Assembly: GCF_900182955.1 (NCBI RefSeq)
Contig: NZ_FXUL01000006.1
Coordinates: 124,001-188,000, forward strand
DNA length: 64,000 bases
Direction of reading: 5' to 3'
Source of the DNA: Noviherbaspirillum suwonense
GTDB taxonomy: Bacteria; Pseudomonadota; Gammaproteobacteria; Burkholderiales; Burkholderiaceae_D
The notes below the pieces were generated by a model. That model searched no databases. It was not told the DNA's origin and saw only the letters and a program-made list of their open reading frames with translations. Shown here one piece after another: positions 29,096-38,300 of the stretch. Within the stretch, counting starts at the first letter, position 1; each line of letters starts with the position of its first letter. A program made the translations under genes and the position numbers.

Positions 29096-29917
29096 TTAGG
29101 CCTTCTTGCTAGTACGGCGACGGCTCAGACCCAGACCGACCAGGCCCAAACCCAACAGCGCGATGCTGGCTGGCTCAGGAACGTTGCCGAAAGCGACGTC
29201 CAGCGAACCGTTGATCACTTGACGGCCGGTAGGCGTGAAGTTATTCAGTTGGCCCGATTGGAAAGACAGTTGGTAGAAAGGCGAAGGTGCGACGAAGTAG
29301 CCTTTGCCATCAGCGGTCAGATCGAACGAAGTCGTCGAACCGAAGCTGCCGCAGTTGATGCCGGAGCCCGAACCGGAGCCGCAGGTTGGCAGCGTTGGGT
29401 CCAGGGTGCCCTGACCTGCCAGGGGCTTGCCGCTAGCCAGCAGGATGTCGCCGGTGGTGCCGGTGCTGGTGAAGTCGCCAGTCAGTTCAGGCGCGGTAAA
29501 GACGGTGTCGCGGTTCGGATCTTTGAAGACGGACAGGGAGCCGGTGCCTTCGGAGAATTTGAACGTGGTGGCATTGCCGTTGCGGCTAACGGTGCCGCTT
29601 GCGGTGTACAGCGCATAAATGCCGTAGTCAACGCCCAGACGGGTCAGGCCTGCGTCGAGCTGCGAGGTGCCGTCGTTTGCAACGAAGGCTGCGGCTTTCC
29701 AGTACAGGGAAACGTTGAACGTGTTGTCTGTATTGAAGTTGGCGATCTCGACATAGTTACCGGTCATCTTGTCAGCGGTAAAGTTCGTGGTCGTGCCTGG
29801 GATCTGCACCGTGAAGTCAGGGAAGATCGTCGATTGCGCCATCGCTGCGTTGCTGCCCAGGGCGCAAACTGCGGTGACTGCAACTGCCAGCAAGGTCTTG
29901 CGAATCATTTTGGTCAT
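29096..29917 (-). CDS. PEP-CTERM sorting-signal protein, copy 2 (flocculation-associated type)
   Basis: A 273-residue paralogue of the gene at 27919, alike along its whole length. It shares the ADKMTGNYVEI, SLYWKAAAFVANDG, YGIYALY, GQGTLDP, PTCG and PFYQLSFQSGQLNNF blocks. The signal peptide ends near AMAQ. The C-terminus has VPEP, a Gly/Leu membrane segment and RRRTSKK. GGAG eight bases before the ATG at 29917 decides the start; an in-frame ATG 11 codons earlier lacks a site. Both copies keep the same CGGAGAAAT leader, so the duplication included the 5' region. It is monocistronic, with its own terminator. Confidence 0.83.
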   Translation of the reverse strand: MTKMIRKTLLAVAVTAVCALGSNAAMAQSTIFPDFTVQIPGTTTNFTADKMTGNYVEIANFNTDNTFNVSLYWKAAAFVANDGTSQLDAGLTRLGVDYGIYALYTASGTVSRNGNATTFKFSEGTGSLSVFKDPNRDTVFTAPELTGDFTSTGTTGDILLASGKPLAGQGTLDPTLPTCGSGSGSGINCGSFGSTTSFDLTADGKGYFVAPSPFYQLSFQSGQLNNFTPTGRQVINGSLDVAFGNVPEPASIALLGLGLVGLGLSRRRTSKKA

Positions 29918-30848
29918 TCTATTTCTCCGAGAGTGTTGAATATTTTCCACTTACCGAGCCTCCCCTGATTGGATTAGCTCACGAAGCGTTAATGTATTTA
30001 TTTGAGTCTATTATTCTGTTGTCCGACGAGGACCTATAAGCAGTAACCGTGCCAGATACGCTAAGTATTTATAAATCAATGGCTTACGATTTAATTGTAT
30101 TTATATAAAGTTTGGCTTGTAAAGATAATCGACAGATCTCTCAGGAAACATTTCCTTTATAAAATGTTGTTTGTAATTAATACAAAATTTGACAAAATTG
30201 GAAACATTCCCTTTGGCATTGATTTAAAGAAAACTTTTCGTATAAGAAACGAAGATCAAGCCGCGCGCACTGAAAAATTCTTGAAATGGTATTTTATTGT
30301 TTTAAATCAAACATGAAATTTTTTCACATGTTAGTAAAGCCGGCGGCGCTGCTTCCGGGATGTTGGCACCCTGTTTTTATAGAGGAAATGCTTCGTCACT
30401 AGAAGGTTGCGTGGCACCTCAGGTCAATCACCTGCTTATCTTCTGCCGCTAATTGCAAATTGGAAATGTAGTCGTTAGAAAATTAAATGAATATCTTTTC
30501 AATTTCTTAATAATAGATCAATCTTTTAATGGCAAGAATTTCAACAATTACCTTTTTTATAATTTCCTCAGTGACACGATATGCAAAAATACTTTGCATT
30601 TCGTCTAAATCGGCATATCTGGCCAACAGTGTCTAAATGCTCTTTTTTATAGACGTTTCTTGTCATTTAGTTAGTTGATTTCAAGAAAAACGTGCCGTTC
30701 GTCGCCTAAATTCGCACTTGGCGAACCTATTGCGAACACCCCCTTCTAATCTGGCGTGTTGCATTTAGTCAAAACCTTGCACCCAAGGTAACTTTTTATT
30801 TGGCAACGATTATTTTAATTTGTAATATTGTGACTAGGAGCCTGACCA
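29918..30848. other. 930-base AT-rich intergenic region
   Basis: The lowest-GC stretch of the window, between the divergent PEP-CTERM and FeeM-type genes. A 73-codon frame at 30095 has no ribosome-binding site and a composition expected from AT-rich DNA. CTAAAT elements recur: GTCTAAAT at 30603 and 30631, and the inverse CATTTAG at 30664 and 30762. These look like regulatory repeats rather than coding sequence. Both neighbouring promoters must lie here. Confidence 0.55.
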
Positions 30849-31727
30849 GTGTTTGACTATCAAGAGAGCAAGAACCATCTGGACACCGAACTGAATAGCC
30901 AGGAAGTAGCGCAAGACGTGCAGATCAAACAGTTGCGCGATGGACAGTCGGGGTATGCAGAGGCTCATGAGCTTGAAGTTGATGAAAGAACATTCCAGAT
31001 CCGCCTTGCCAATACGGAAACCGTACGCAGTCATGCAAGTTCGTTGATCCACAGGATGTATGCATCGCGCGGCTATACGGTGAACAACCCGCTGCAAGAG
31101 AACCCGCACCGCGTGACCATGACCATTTCGGAAAACGACCTGGTGATCGGGACCATCACGCTGGGAATCGATTCCCCGTCCGGCATCCTCGCCGACGAGA
31201 TCTTCAAGGATGAAGTGGATGCCTACCGGGCGCGCGGCCGCAAGGTATGCGAACTGACCAAGCTTGCGTTTGATCCTACGACGCGATCAAAAATTGCCTT
31301 GGCGTCACTTTTTCATATAATCTTCATCTATCTGCGGCGTGTGCAGAAGTGCACCGACATTTTTATCGAGGTCAATCCGCGCCACCGCCGGTTCTACGAA
31401 CGCATGCTGGGCTTCAAGAAGCACGGCCCGAAGAAGATCAATCCGCGCGTCAATGCGCCGGCTTACCTGCTTTGCGCCGAGACTGACTATATTGAGGAGC
31501 AAATCCAGAAAATGGGCGGCACGAGTTCCCATGACTGCGCAGAGAAGTCCCTGTATCCTTATTTCTTCTGCCCAATCAGCGAGAAGCAGAACAAGGCTGC
31601 AATTGACAAACAACTGGCCGTGCTGCGTGCGGACCAGGCTAACGCCAACGCGGTCAACGCGCTGGCGGCGATTTACCAGGCAAGCAGGGGCGCCACTTCA
31701 GTGGAGCGTTTGACACCATCGCATTAG
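30849..31727 (+). CDS. FeeM-type N-acyl amino acid synthase / GNAT-fold acyltransferase, copy 1
   Basis: A 292-residue protein. The central 190 residues fit the FeeM family (acyl-ACP-dependent N-acyl amino acid synthases, structurally related to LuxI autoinducer synthases): FQIRLANTETVRSHASSLIHRMY, then GTITLGIDSPSGILADE, VCELTKLAFDP and IEVNPRHRRFYERMLGFK. About 48 extra residues precede the domain and 50 follow it. The start is GTG at 30849 with TAGGAG eight bases upstream. A shorter paralogue follows 44 bases later. The amino acid and acyl chain used cannot be read from the sequence. It could make a signal or a membrane lipid; both are inferences. Confidence 0.75.
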   Translation: MFDYQESKNHLDTELNSQEVAQDVQIKQLRDGQSGYAEAHELEVDERTFQIRLANTETVRSHASSLIHRMYASRGYTVNNPLQENPHRVTMTISENDLVIGTITLGIDSPSGILADEIFKDEVDAYRARGRKVCELTKLAFDPTTRSKIALASLFHIIFIYLRRVQKCTDIFIEVNPRHRRFYERMLGFKKHGPKKINPRVNAPAYLLCAETDYIEEQIQKMGGTSSHDCAEKSLYPYFFCPISEKQNKAAIDKQLAVLRADQANANAVNALAAIYQASRGATSVERLTPSH

Positions 31728-31771
31728 GGAAAAATGAATATCCGGCGATCATATATTGAGACCAAAGTCTG

Positions 31772-32539
31772 ATGTCCGGCGAGATCGGACCAAACAATGC
31801 GCTGGATGCTCCCAATGACTTCGGCCTTATCGCCGACGGACATGCGGTAGGCCACGACCCAGGGACGCTGGACACCGCGGACGACTTCCTGATCACCGAG
31901 CAAAAGAATTTCGGCATCCGCCTGGCGGACACGGAGCGCGGCCGCAATTCTTCCAGCATGCTGATCAACAAGATGTATGCCTGGCGCGGCTATGGCAGCG
32001 GTCACCAGGTCAAGGCCAGCCCGGCCCGGATCACGCTCACCGCGTCCGACAAGCAGCAAAACGTTATCGGCACCGTCACACTGGGGATGGACTCGGAAGA
32101 GGGCCTGCTGGCCGACGAAATATTCAGGGACAAGATCGATGTCCGCCGCCAGGCGGGCGGCCGGGTCTGCGAATTGACGAAGCTGGCCTTCGATCCCGAC
32201 ATCCGCTCCAAATTCGCGCTCGCCTCGCTCTTCCACATCGTGTTCATCTACGGCCGTCGCATGCACGGCTGCACCGATGTCTTCATCGAGGTCAACCCGC
32301 GCCACCGGCGTTTCTATGAAACCATGCTCGGCTTCAAGCGGGTCTGCGAGACGCGGACCAACACGCGGGTCAATGCGCCCGCGGTGCTGCTCTGGGTCGA
32401 CATCGGCTACGTGGAAGAGCAGATCAGCAAGTATGGCGGCACCAGCGACAACCCCGACACGACCCGCTCGCTCTATCCATATTTCTTTTCACCGCGCGAG
32501 GAAGCCGGTATTCACGGCCGCCTCGTATCGCTGGGCTGA
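31772..32539 (+). CDS. FeeM-type N-acyl amino acid synthase / GNAT-fold acyltransferase, copy 2
   Basis: A 255-residue paralogue of the preceding gene with the same ordered motifs: FGIRLADTERGRNSSSMLINKMY, GTVTLGMDSEEGLLADE, VCELTKLAFDPDIRSKFALA, IEVNPRHRRFYETMLGFK and a shared RSLYPYFF near the end. It has higher GC than copy 1 and a shorter C-terminus, so the pair is an old duplication rather than a recent one. The ATG at 31772 has no clear Shine-Dalgarno site, so translation may depend on copy 1. The stop abuts the convergent methyltransferase with no gap. Confidence 0.73.
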   Translation: MSGEIGPNNALDAPNDFGLIADGHAVGHDPGTLDTADDFLITEQKNFGIRLADTERGRNSSSMLINKMYAWRGYGSGHQVKASPARITLTASDKQQNVIGTVTLGMDSEEGLLADEIFRDKIDVRRQAGGRVCELTKLAFDPDIRSKFALASLFHIVFIYGRRMHGCTDVFIEVNPRHRRFYETMLGFKRVCETRTNTRVNAPAVLLWVDIGYVEEQISKYGGTSDNPDTTRSLYPYFFSPREEAGIHGRLVSLG

Positions 32540-33217
32540 TTACGCCTCTTTCTTCACCGGCTTGCGCGCGACGACGTTCCAGGTATTGCCCGCCTTGAAT
32601 TCGCGCGCGATCTCGTAGCCAGCCGCCAGGAAGCGCTGGCGTATGTCCTGCTGCTCGAACGGGCTATACAGGATGCCTTTTTTGATTCCCCAGTCATTGA
32701 TGTTCTGCGCAGCCCAGCGCAGCGGCGCTATGCCGTCCGGGTACAGCAGCACGTTGGCCGCCAGCGTGCCGCCGGGCTTCAGCACACGGTTGATGTCGCG
32801 CAGCGCCTCGTCGACCGTCGGGAAGCAGTGGATGGAGTTGGCGATGTTGGCGGTGTCGAACGACGCATCCGGAAAGGGCAGGTTGGCGGCGTCCGCATGC
32901 TGGACCTGCACCTGCGGGTCGTTGGCGAAACGCTTCTTCGCGCCGGCCAGCATCGACGGCGCGTAGTCGATGCCGGTCACCTTGACCGGCTTCATTTTCT
33001 TCCACTTGCGCCAGCGGAGGACCAGTTCGAGCAGGGTGCCGGTGCCACAGGCGACTTCGAGGTGGTTGGGACCGAAATGGGGACCAAAGAACCGCAACTG
33101 GGTATTGATGGTGCTGTTATACGCAAAAGTCAGTATGAAGAAGCCGCGTATGTCGTACCACCACGGCTCCGATGAATAGGCTTCTGCGATCTCGTCGCGG
33201 GTTTTACCTTTGGTCAT
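32540..33217 (-). CDS. class I SAM-dependent methyltransferase
   Basis: A 225-residue methyltransferase of the UbiE/COQ5-like group. Motif I is LEVACGTGTLLELVL (about 50-64), the acidic loop VTGIDYAPSML, then VQHADAANLPFPDASFDTA and RVLKPGG. No special substrate-binding domain is present, so the target is open. It begins with MTKGKTRDEIAEAY and has AGGA upstream of the ATG at 33217; the longer frame to 33295 lacks a site. It faces the FeeM pair and is divergent from the ThiF-like gene, so the four genes form one compact block. Confidence 0.82.
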   Translation of the reverse strand: MTKGKTRDEIAEAYSSEPWWYDIRGFFILTFAYNSTINTQLRFFGPHFGPNHLEVACGTGTLLELVLRWRKWKKMKPVKVTGIDYAPSMLAGAKKRFANDPQVQVQHADAANLPFPDASFDTANIANSIHCFPTVDEALRDINRVLKPGGTLAANVLLYPDGIAPLRWAAQNINDWGIKKGILYSPFEQQDIRQRFLAAGYEIAREFKAGNTWNVVARKPVKKEA

Positions 33218-33438
33218 ATGTTTTCCTAATACAGGTTGGCAAAAAGCCCGGCGTTTCGGGTGTCCGAATATAGTTTGAACCTGGACAACAATCAAGATTG
33301 GTCCACGGGCGCATATGGCCGAGCTTGTCTGATAGACGCTTTTTTTCTGTTACAGTTTCCTCCTTTCACCGTTACCAGCGGTCGTGGGTTGTGTTCAGGC
33401 TGCTGCGGCTGTCATCTGCATCCCCGCTGCTATCGACC

Positions 33439-34299
33439 ATGCAAACTGATTTCGATTATTCCCAGGCCTTTTCACGCAACATCGGCTGGGTAACTGTTGC
33501 TGAGCAGCAACGATTGCGCGGTGCCCGCGCGGCGATCGCGGGCCTCGGTGGCGTCGGTGGGGGACATCTGCTGACGCTGGCGCGGCTGGGCGTGGGCAAC
33601 TTCAATATCTCGGACTTCGACCACTTCGAAGTCCATAACTTCAACCGCCAGGCCGGCGCGATGATGTCCACCATCGGCCAGCCCAAGAGCGAAACGCTGT
33701 CCAGGATGGCGAAGGACATCAATCCCGAGGCGGACATCCGCCTCTTCACCGAAGGCGTCACGCCGGAGAATGTCGACGACTTCCTGAAAGACGTCGATAT
33801 CTACGTCGACAGCATCGACTACTTCTCGGTCGAGGCGCGGCGCATGCTGTTTGCCGAGTGCTACAAGCGCGGCATCCCGGCAGTGACGGCGGCGCCGCTG
33901 GGCATGGGCGTGGGCTTCCTGTACTTCAAGCCGGGCAAGATGAGTTTCGAGGATTACTTCCTGCTCGAAGGCCAGACGCGGCGCGAACAGCTGCTGCGCT
34001 TCATGGCCGGCCTCGCGCCCAAGGCCTTGCACCGGCATTACCTGGTCGCGCCGGAGGCGGTCAATTTCGCCGAGGAGCGCGGGCCGTCCACTATCATGTC
34101 CTGCGAGCTGTGCGCGGGTTTTACCGGCACCCAGGTGCTGAAGATACTGCTCGGGCGCGGCAAGGTCAGGCCAGTGCCCTGGAGCATGCAGTTCGATGCG
34201 TATGAACAGAAGCTGCGCTTCACCTGGCGGCCGGGCGGCAACGCCAACCCGGCGCAGAAGCTGCTGCTCAAGATCATACGGGCGCAGTTCAAGGACTGA
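33439..34299 (+). CDS. ThiF/MoeB/HesA-family E1-like adenylyltransferase
   Basis: A 286-residue protein with the E1 nucleotide-binding signature IAGLGGVGGGHLLTLARLG (about residues 30-48) and the DFDHFEVHNFNRQ segment holding the adenylation Asp and Arg. Only one CxxC (CELC, about 220) is seen, so the usual four-Cys zinc site is incomplete. No catalytic transfer Cys is obvious and no ThiS/MoaD-like partner lies nearby. Such stand-alone members may adenylate the C-terminus of a peptide or amino acid (as MccB does) rather than a ubiquitin-like protein. Context with two N-acyltransferases and a methyltransferase hints at small-molecule synthesis. The ATG at 33439 has a weak RBS; an in-frame GTG at 33391 is an alternative. 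Confidence 0.78.
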   Translation: MQTDFDYSQAFSRNIGWVTVAEQQRLRGARAAIAGLGGVGGGHLLTLARLGVGNFNISDFDHFEVHNFNRQAGAMMSTIGQPKSETLSRMAKDINPEADIRLFTEGVTPENVDDFLKDVDIYVDSIDYFSVEARRMLFAECYKRGIPAVTAAPLGMGVGFLYFKPGKMSFEDYFLLEGQTRREQLLRFMAGLAPKALHRHYLVAPEAVNFAEERGPSTIMSCELCAGFTGTQVLKILLGRGKVRPVPWSMQFDAYEQKLRFTWRPGGNANPAQKLLLKIIRAQFKD

Positions 34300-34444
34300 C
34301 CGTGCAGGCCGGCATCGGCCACTTCTTGCACAGCGCATCCGGGAAAATGGGCTGGCCTGGTGCATAAACCTGCGGAAACAATCAACGTGGCTGGCGTGAA
34401 GGTTGCTTTGAGGATATTTTTCGCGATTAGGCGATAGGATATCC

Positions 34445-37006
34445 ATGAAGAACGCTGCCGACATGGCCGATTTCAATACCTTGCTGTCATACATGCCCGA
34501 TGTCGGCCAGTGCGCACGGGCGCTGGTCGACCTCAATGCCACCTGGCGCATGATCGAAGCATCCTCCAGGCTGCAGTGCAGCGACGACACCGCGCTGATC
34601 CTGCCGACGCTGGGCGCGGCCCGCTCGGGCTTCAGCGCGCTGGAAGAAAGCCTGGTGAAAAGCCTGGTCGCGGAAAAGCTGTCGACCGCGCTGGCCGTGC
34701 TGTCGACCAAGGCCCAGTACGTCATCGACATCATCGTGCGCAACCTGTACGAACGCACCGCCGATGTCGGTTTCCTTGCCACCGATGCCGCCTTGTGCGC
34801 CTTCGTGGCGGGCATCGACGGCGAAGCGGGCGCGATACGCCAGCGGCTGGACGATTACCGCAGCAAGTACACGGTCTACGATGACATCGTGCTGCTCGGC
34901 GCCGACGGCCGCGTGCTGCTGCGGCTGGATCCTGCCGGGTCGGGCGGCGATGGCCCGGCGTTCGTCGGCGATGCGCTGCTGGCCGACGCGATGCAGTCCG
35001 ACACCCATGTCGAGGTTTTCCGGCACAGCGCGCTGCAGCCGCACAAGCGCCAGGCGCTGATCTATGGCCGGCGCATGCTGCATCCGCAGACCGGCGCCGT
35101 GGCCGGCGTGCTGTGCCTGTGCTTCGATTTCGAGCGCGAGATGGCCGGCATCTTCGACACCCATCGCGCGCTGGACGAGCGCTACAACATGCTGCTGCTG
35201 GATGGCGAACAGCGCGTCATCGCCAGCGCCGATCCAGCATGGATCGCAACCGGCGCCCGGGTGCCCGTCAATCATGAAAACACGCCCCGCCTGCAGATGT
35301 ACTGCGGCCGTCTGCACCTGGTGCGCACTGTCGCGGCCCGCGGCTACCAGGGTTATGCGGGGCCGCGCGGCTGGTGCGGGCAGGTGATGATGCCGCTCGA
35401 CGTCGCCTTCCACGAGCGCGGCAGCCGGCCCGCCGTCGCGCTGGCGCCGGACCTGGTGCGCAGCCTGGCCGGGCTCAGCCAGTCGTTCTGCCCGCCGCTG
35501 CATGCGATCAGGCTGGCTGCCGACACCGTGCGACGTACCGTGTGGAATGGCCAGGTCATGGGTTCGAGGCATGGGCAGCCCGGCGGCCGGCTGGACGCCA
35601 TCGTCGAACTGGTCGGCGACGTCGGCGCGCGCAGCAACGCGCTGTTCGAGGAAGCCGGCAACGACCTTTCCGCCACGGCCATCGGCAGCGGGCTGGACAG
35701 GACCGCGTTCACCGCCGAACTGATGGCCGACCTGCTCGAACGCAACCTGTACGAGCGGGCCAATGACTGCCGCTGGTGGGCATTGTCGCCACTGCTGCGC
35801 GCCACGCTGGCGCAGGGCCGGCCCGGCGAGGCGGCGCTGGGCGCGGTTGCGGGCATGCTGGCATATATCAACGGCCTGTACACCGTGTATTCCCGCATCG
35901 TGGTCTATGGCGCCGACGGCCGCATACTCGCCGAGTCGGTGCGCGACGCCGGCGACGACGCGTCGACCGGGATGACGATAGACGATGGCACGCTGCAGCG
36001 CGTGCTGGGCCTGCGCACGCCGCAGGACTATCACGTGACGCCTTTCGCGCCCAGCATGCTGTACCGCGGCCGGCCGGCATGGATCTACCATGCGGCGGTG
36101 CGCGACCCGTCGGATGCGTCGAAGGTGGTCGGCGGCATCGGGCTGGTGTTCGACGCCGCCGCCGAACTGGGCGCCATGCTCGATGACGGCCTGGGCCGGG
36201 CCGGCGGGGTCGCCTGTTTCGTCGACCGCGAAGGCCGGGTGCTGGCAAGCACCGCGGCCTCGCTGCCAGCCGGCGCGCCGCTTGACATCGACCCGGCGCT
36301 GCTGGCATTGGCGCGCGGCGAGAGCAGCGCGCGCCTGGTGGCGCATGCTGGCGAAGTGGCGATGCTGGGCTGTTGCGCAGCCCGGGGCTACCGCGAGTTC
36401 AAGACGTCCGACGGCTACCGCGACGATGTGCTGGCGGTGGTGCTGCGCAGCCACGGCCCGCTGCGGCGCACGGCGCAGAACGAATCTTTGGGATCAGGCG
36501 CCGCAATCGCCGCAAGTCGGGCAAGCGCAACAGGCGCGGCTGTGCCCGGCGCCGGGCAGCGCAAGTATGCGACGTTCACGGTGGGCGGGCAGTTGCATGC
36601 GATCGCGGCGGAACAGGTGCGGGAAGCCTGTCCGGGCAGCGCAGTGGCCCCGGTCTCCGCCGGCGCGCGGCCGGAACACCGCGGCATGCTGGCGCTGCGC
36701 AACGGCGACGAGATCGCCAGCTATATATGGGTCGCCGACCTCGCGCAAATGCTGGGAATGGCGCCGGCTGCCGCCGAAGGCGGCCAGGTGATCGTGGTGC
36801 GCCACGGCGAGCAGTCGCTGGGCATGCTGGTGGAGACGCTCGACACCGTCGCCGCATTCGCCGATGACGATGTCATCCCCGCGCCGCTTTCGTGGGACGG
36901 GGAGGATGGACTGGTGCGCCGGGTGATCCGTACCGCGACGCAGCTGGTGCCGCTGGTCGATGCCCACAGCCTGCGCCGGATGCTGGACACGGGGCAGCCG
37001 GGCTAG
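34445..37006 (+). CDS. soluble double Cache-like sensor with C-terminal CheW domain
   Basis: An 853-residue protein without signal peptide or membrane segment. It contains a visible internal duplication. Residues 100-104 and 434-438 are both NLYER, and 142-158 (YTVYDDIVLLGADGRVL) corresponds to 479-495 (YTVYSRIVVYGADGRIL), a period of about 335 residues. Each half looks like a Cache/PAS-like ligand-binding module. From about residue 705 a CheW-like domain follows (KYATFTVGGQLHAIAAEQV...). It could couple a cytoplasmic signal to a CheA array. No other chemotaxis gene is nearby. The ATG choice is the first in the frame; it lies 145 bases after the ThiF-like gene. Confidence 0.75.
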   Translation: MKNAADMADFNTLLSYMPDVGQCARALVDLNATWRMIEASSRLQCSDDTALILPTLGAARSGFSALEESLVKSLVAEKLSTALAVLSTKAQYVIDIIVRNLYERTADVGFLATDAALCAFVAGIDGEAGAIRQRLDDYRSKYTVYDDIVLLGADGRVLLRLDPAGSGGDGPAFVGDALLADAMQSDTHVEVFRHSALQPHKRQALIYGRRMLHPQTGAVAGVLCLCFDFEREMAGIFDTHRALDERYNMLLLDGEQRVIASADPAWIATGARVPVNHENTPRLQMYCGRLHLVRTVAARGYQGYAGPRGWCGQVMMPLDVAFHERGSRPAVALAPDLVRSLAGLSQSFCPPLHAIRLAADTVRRTVWNGQVMGSRHGQPGGRLDAIVELVGDVGARSNALFEEAGNDLSATAIGSGLDRTAFTAELMADLLERNLYERANDCRWWALSPLLRATLAQGRPGEAALGAVAGMLAYINGLYTVYSRIVVYGADGRILAESVRDAGDDASTGMTIDDGTLQRVLGLRTPQDYHVTPFAPSMLYRGRPAWIYHAAVRDPSDASKVVGGIGLVFDAAAELGAMLDDGLGRAGGVACFVDREGRVLASTAASLPAGAPLDIDPALLALARGESSARLVAHAGEVAMLGCCAARGYREFKTSDGYRDDVLAVVLRSHGPLRRTAQNESLGSGAAIAASRASATGAAVPGAGQRKYATFTVGGQLHAIAAEQVREACPGSAVAPVSAGARPEHRGMLALRNGDEIASYIWVADLAQMLGMAPAAAEGGQVIVVRHGEQSLGMLVETLDTVAAFADDDVIPAPLSWDGEDGLVRRVIRTATQLVPLVDAHSLRRMLDTGQPG

Positions 37007-37032
37007 GGCCGGCTTGCGGCGGCGCGGCGCCG

Positions 37033-38292
37033 TCAGGCGCGCGCTTCGGCCTCCGCAAGGCGCCGCCGCACATAGCCGGCGCGTGTCCACAGGCCCAGGG
37101 CGATGCCGGTCAGCGCCAGCTGGCCGAGGGCAAGGTAGAGCACCGAATCCCACAGCACCGGCGCCAGCATTCCCGACACGGCCGAGGCCAGCACCGTCAT
37201 CGCGCACGACTGGCAGGAAGCGACGATGCCGCGGATGTCCGGGAACAGGTCCATCACCAGCAGCGTTGCGCCCGGCGCCACCATGGACATGCCGAAGGTG
37301 TAGAAAAACAGCGGCAGGACCGACCACGGCACCATCGGCGGCAGGAACAGGTGATAGACCACGTTGAACGCGGATGCGCCGATCAGCAGTCCGAAGCCGA
37401 TACGCGCCTGCTGCTGGATCGACGTGCGTCCGGCCAGCCGGTTCACCGCCAGCGCGCCGAAGAAGATGCCGCCGACCGACGGCACGAACTGCCAGGCGAA
37501 CTGGTCGGCGCCGAGTCCCAGGTGCTGCGTGATGAAGATCGGGGCCGCGGACACATACAGGAACAGCCCGGCGAAGTTGAAGGCCACCGTGCCCGCTTCC
37601 AGGTGGAACAGTTGCGAGCGAAACACCGAGCGGTAGCTGTGCCACAGATAGCGCGGGTTGAACGGCTGCCGCTTTTCCAGAGGCAGGCTTTCCGGCAGGT
37701 TGCGGTAGCAGTACCACAGCAGCAGCGCGGTGTAGAAGAACAGGAAGATGAAGATCGAGCGCCAGTCGAGCAGCTTGACGATCCAGCCGCCCATGATGGG
37801 CGCGATCGCCGGGGCGATCGAGAAGATCATGGTCACCAGCGACAGCAGCTTCGCCGCCGGCGCGCCGGAGTACAGGTCGCGGATGATGGCGCGGCCTATC
37901 ACCACGCCAGCCCCGGCGGAGACGCCCTGCAGTATCCGGAAGATCCACAGGTATTCGACGCTGTGCACCGACGCGCAGGCCAGCGACGCAATGCCGAACG
38001 CGGCCAGCGCGAACAGGATGATGTTGCGGCGGCCGTAGGCATCCGACAGCGCGCCGTGCCACAGGGTCATGATGCCGAACGACAGCATGTAGGCCGTGAG
38101 CGTCTGCTGCACCTGCAGCGGGCTGGCGTTCAGGGAAGCCTGGATCGCCGGGAAGGCGGGCAGGTAGGTATCGACCGCGAACGGCCCCAGCATGGCCAGC
38201 GCGGCCAGCATCAGCGCCAGGCCGGTCGAGCCGACGACGATGCGCCGGTGTGTGGCCGGGCCGGGGCCGGTTGGCTGTTCAGGATGATTCAT
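37033..38292 (-). CDS. Bcr/CflA-type MFS drug exporter
   Basis: A 419-residue transporter with 12 membrane segments of the major facilitator superfamily. The loop 2-3 signature is GALSDAYGRRNIIL (about residues 68-81), preceded by FAVDTYLPAFPAI, which is the Bcr/CflA hallmark; RILQGVSAGAGVVIGRAIIRD follows. The family exports chloramphenicol, bicyclomycin, sulfonamides or metabolites. It lies eight bases after gabD on the same strand, so the two are probably one operon; whether the exporter serves a related metabolite is unknown. Confidence 0.88.
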   Translation of the reverse strand: MNHPEQPTGPGPATHRRIVVGSTGLALMLAALAMLGPFAVDTYLPAFPAIQASLNASPLQVQQTLTAYMLSFGIMTLWHGALSDAYGRRNIILFALAAFGIASLACASVHSVEYLWIFRILQGVSAGAGVVIGRAIIRDLYSGAPAAKLLSLVTMIFSIAPAIAPIMGGWIVKLLDWRSIFIFLFFYTALLLWYCYRNLPESLPLEKRQPFNPRYLWHSYRSVFRSQLFHLEAGTVAFNFAGLFLYVSAAPIFITQHLGLGADQFAWQFVPSVGGIFFGALAVNRLAGRTSIQQQARIGFGLLIGASAFNVVYHLFLPPMVPWSVLPLFFYTFGMSMVAPGATLLVMDLFPDIRGIVASCQSCAMTVLASAVSGMLAPVLWDSVLYLALGQLALTGIALGLWTRAGYVRRRLAEAEARA

Positions 38293-38300
38293 GGGCAGGC

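Noticed and set aside
30095-30316. 73-codon open frame in the AT-rich gap
   Set aside because: No Shine-Dalgarno site, composition explained by AT-rich DNA, no recognisable motif.
36494-38062. 522-codon minus-strand frame across the CheW and MFS genes
   Set aside because: It reads the MFS gene out of frame and then antisense to the CheW gene, with no motif of its own.
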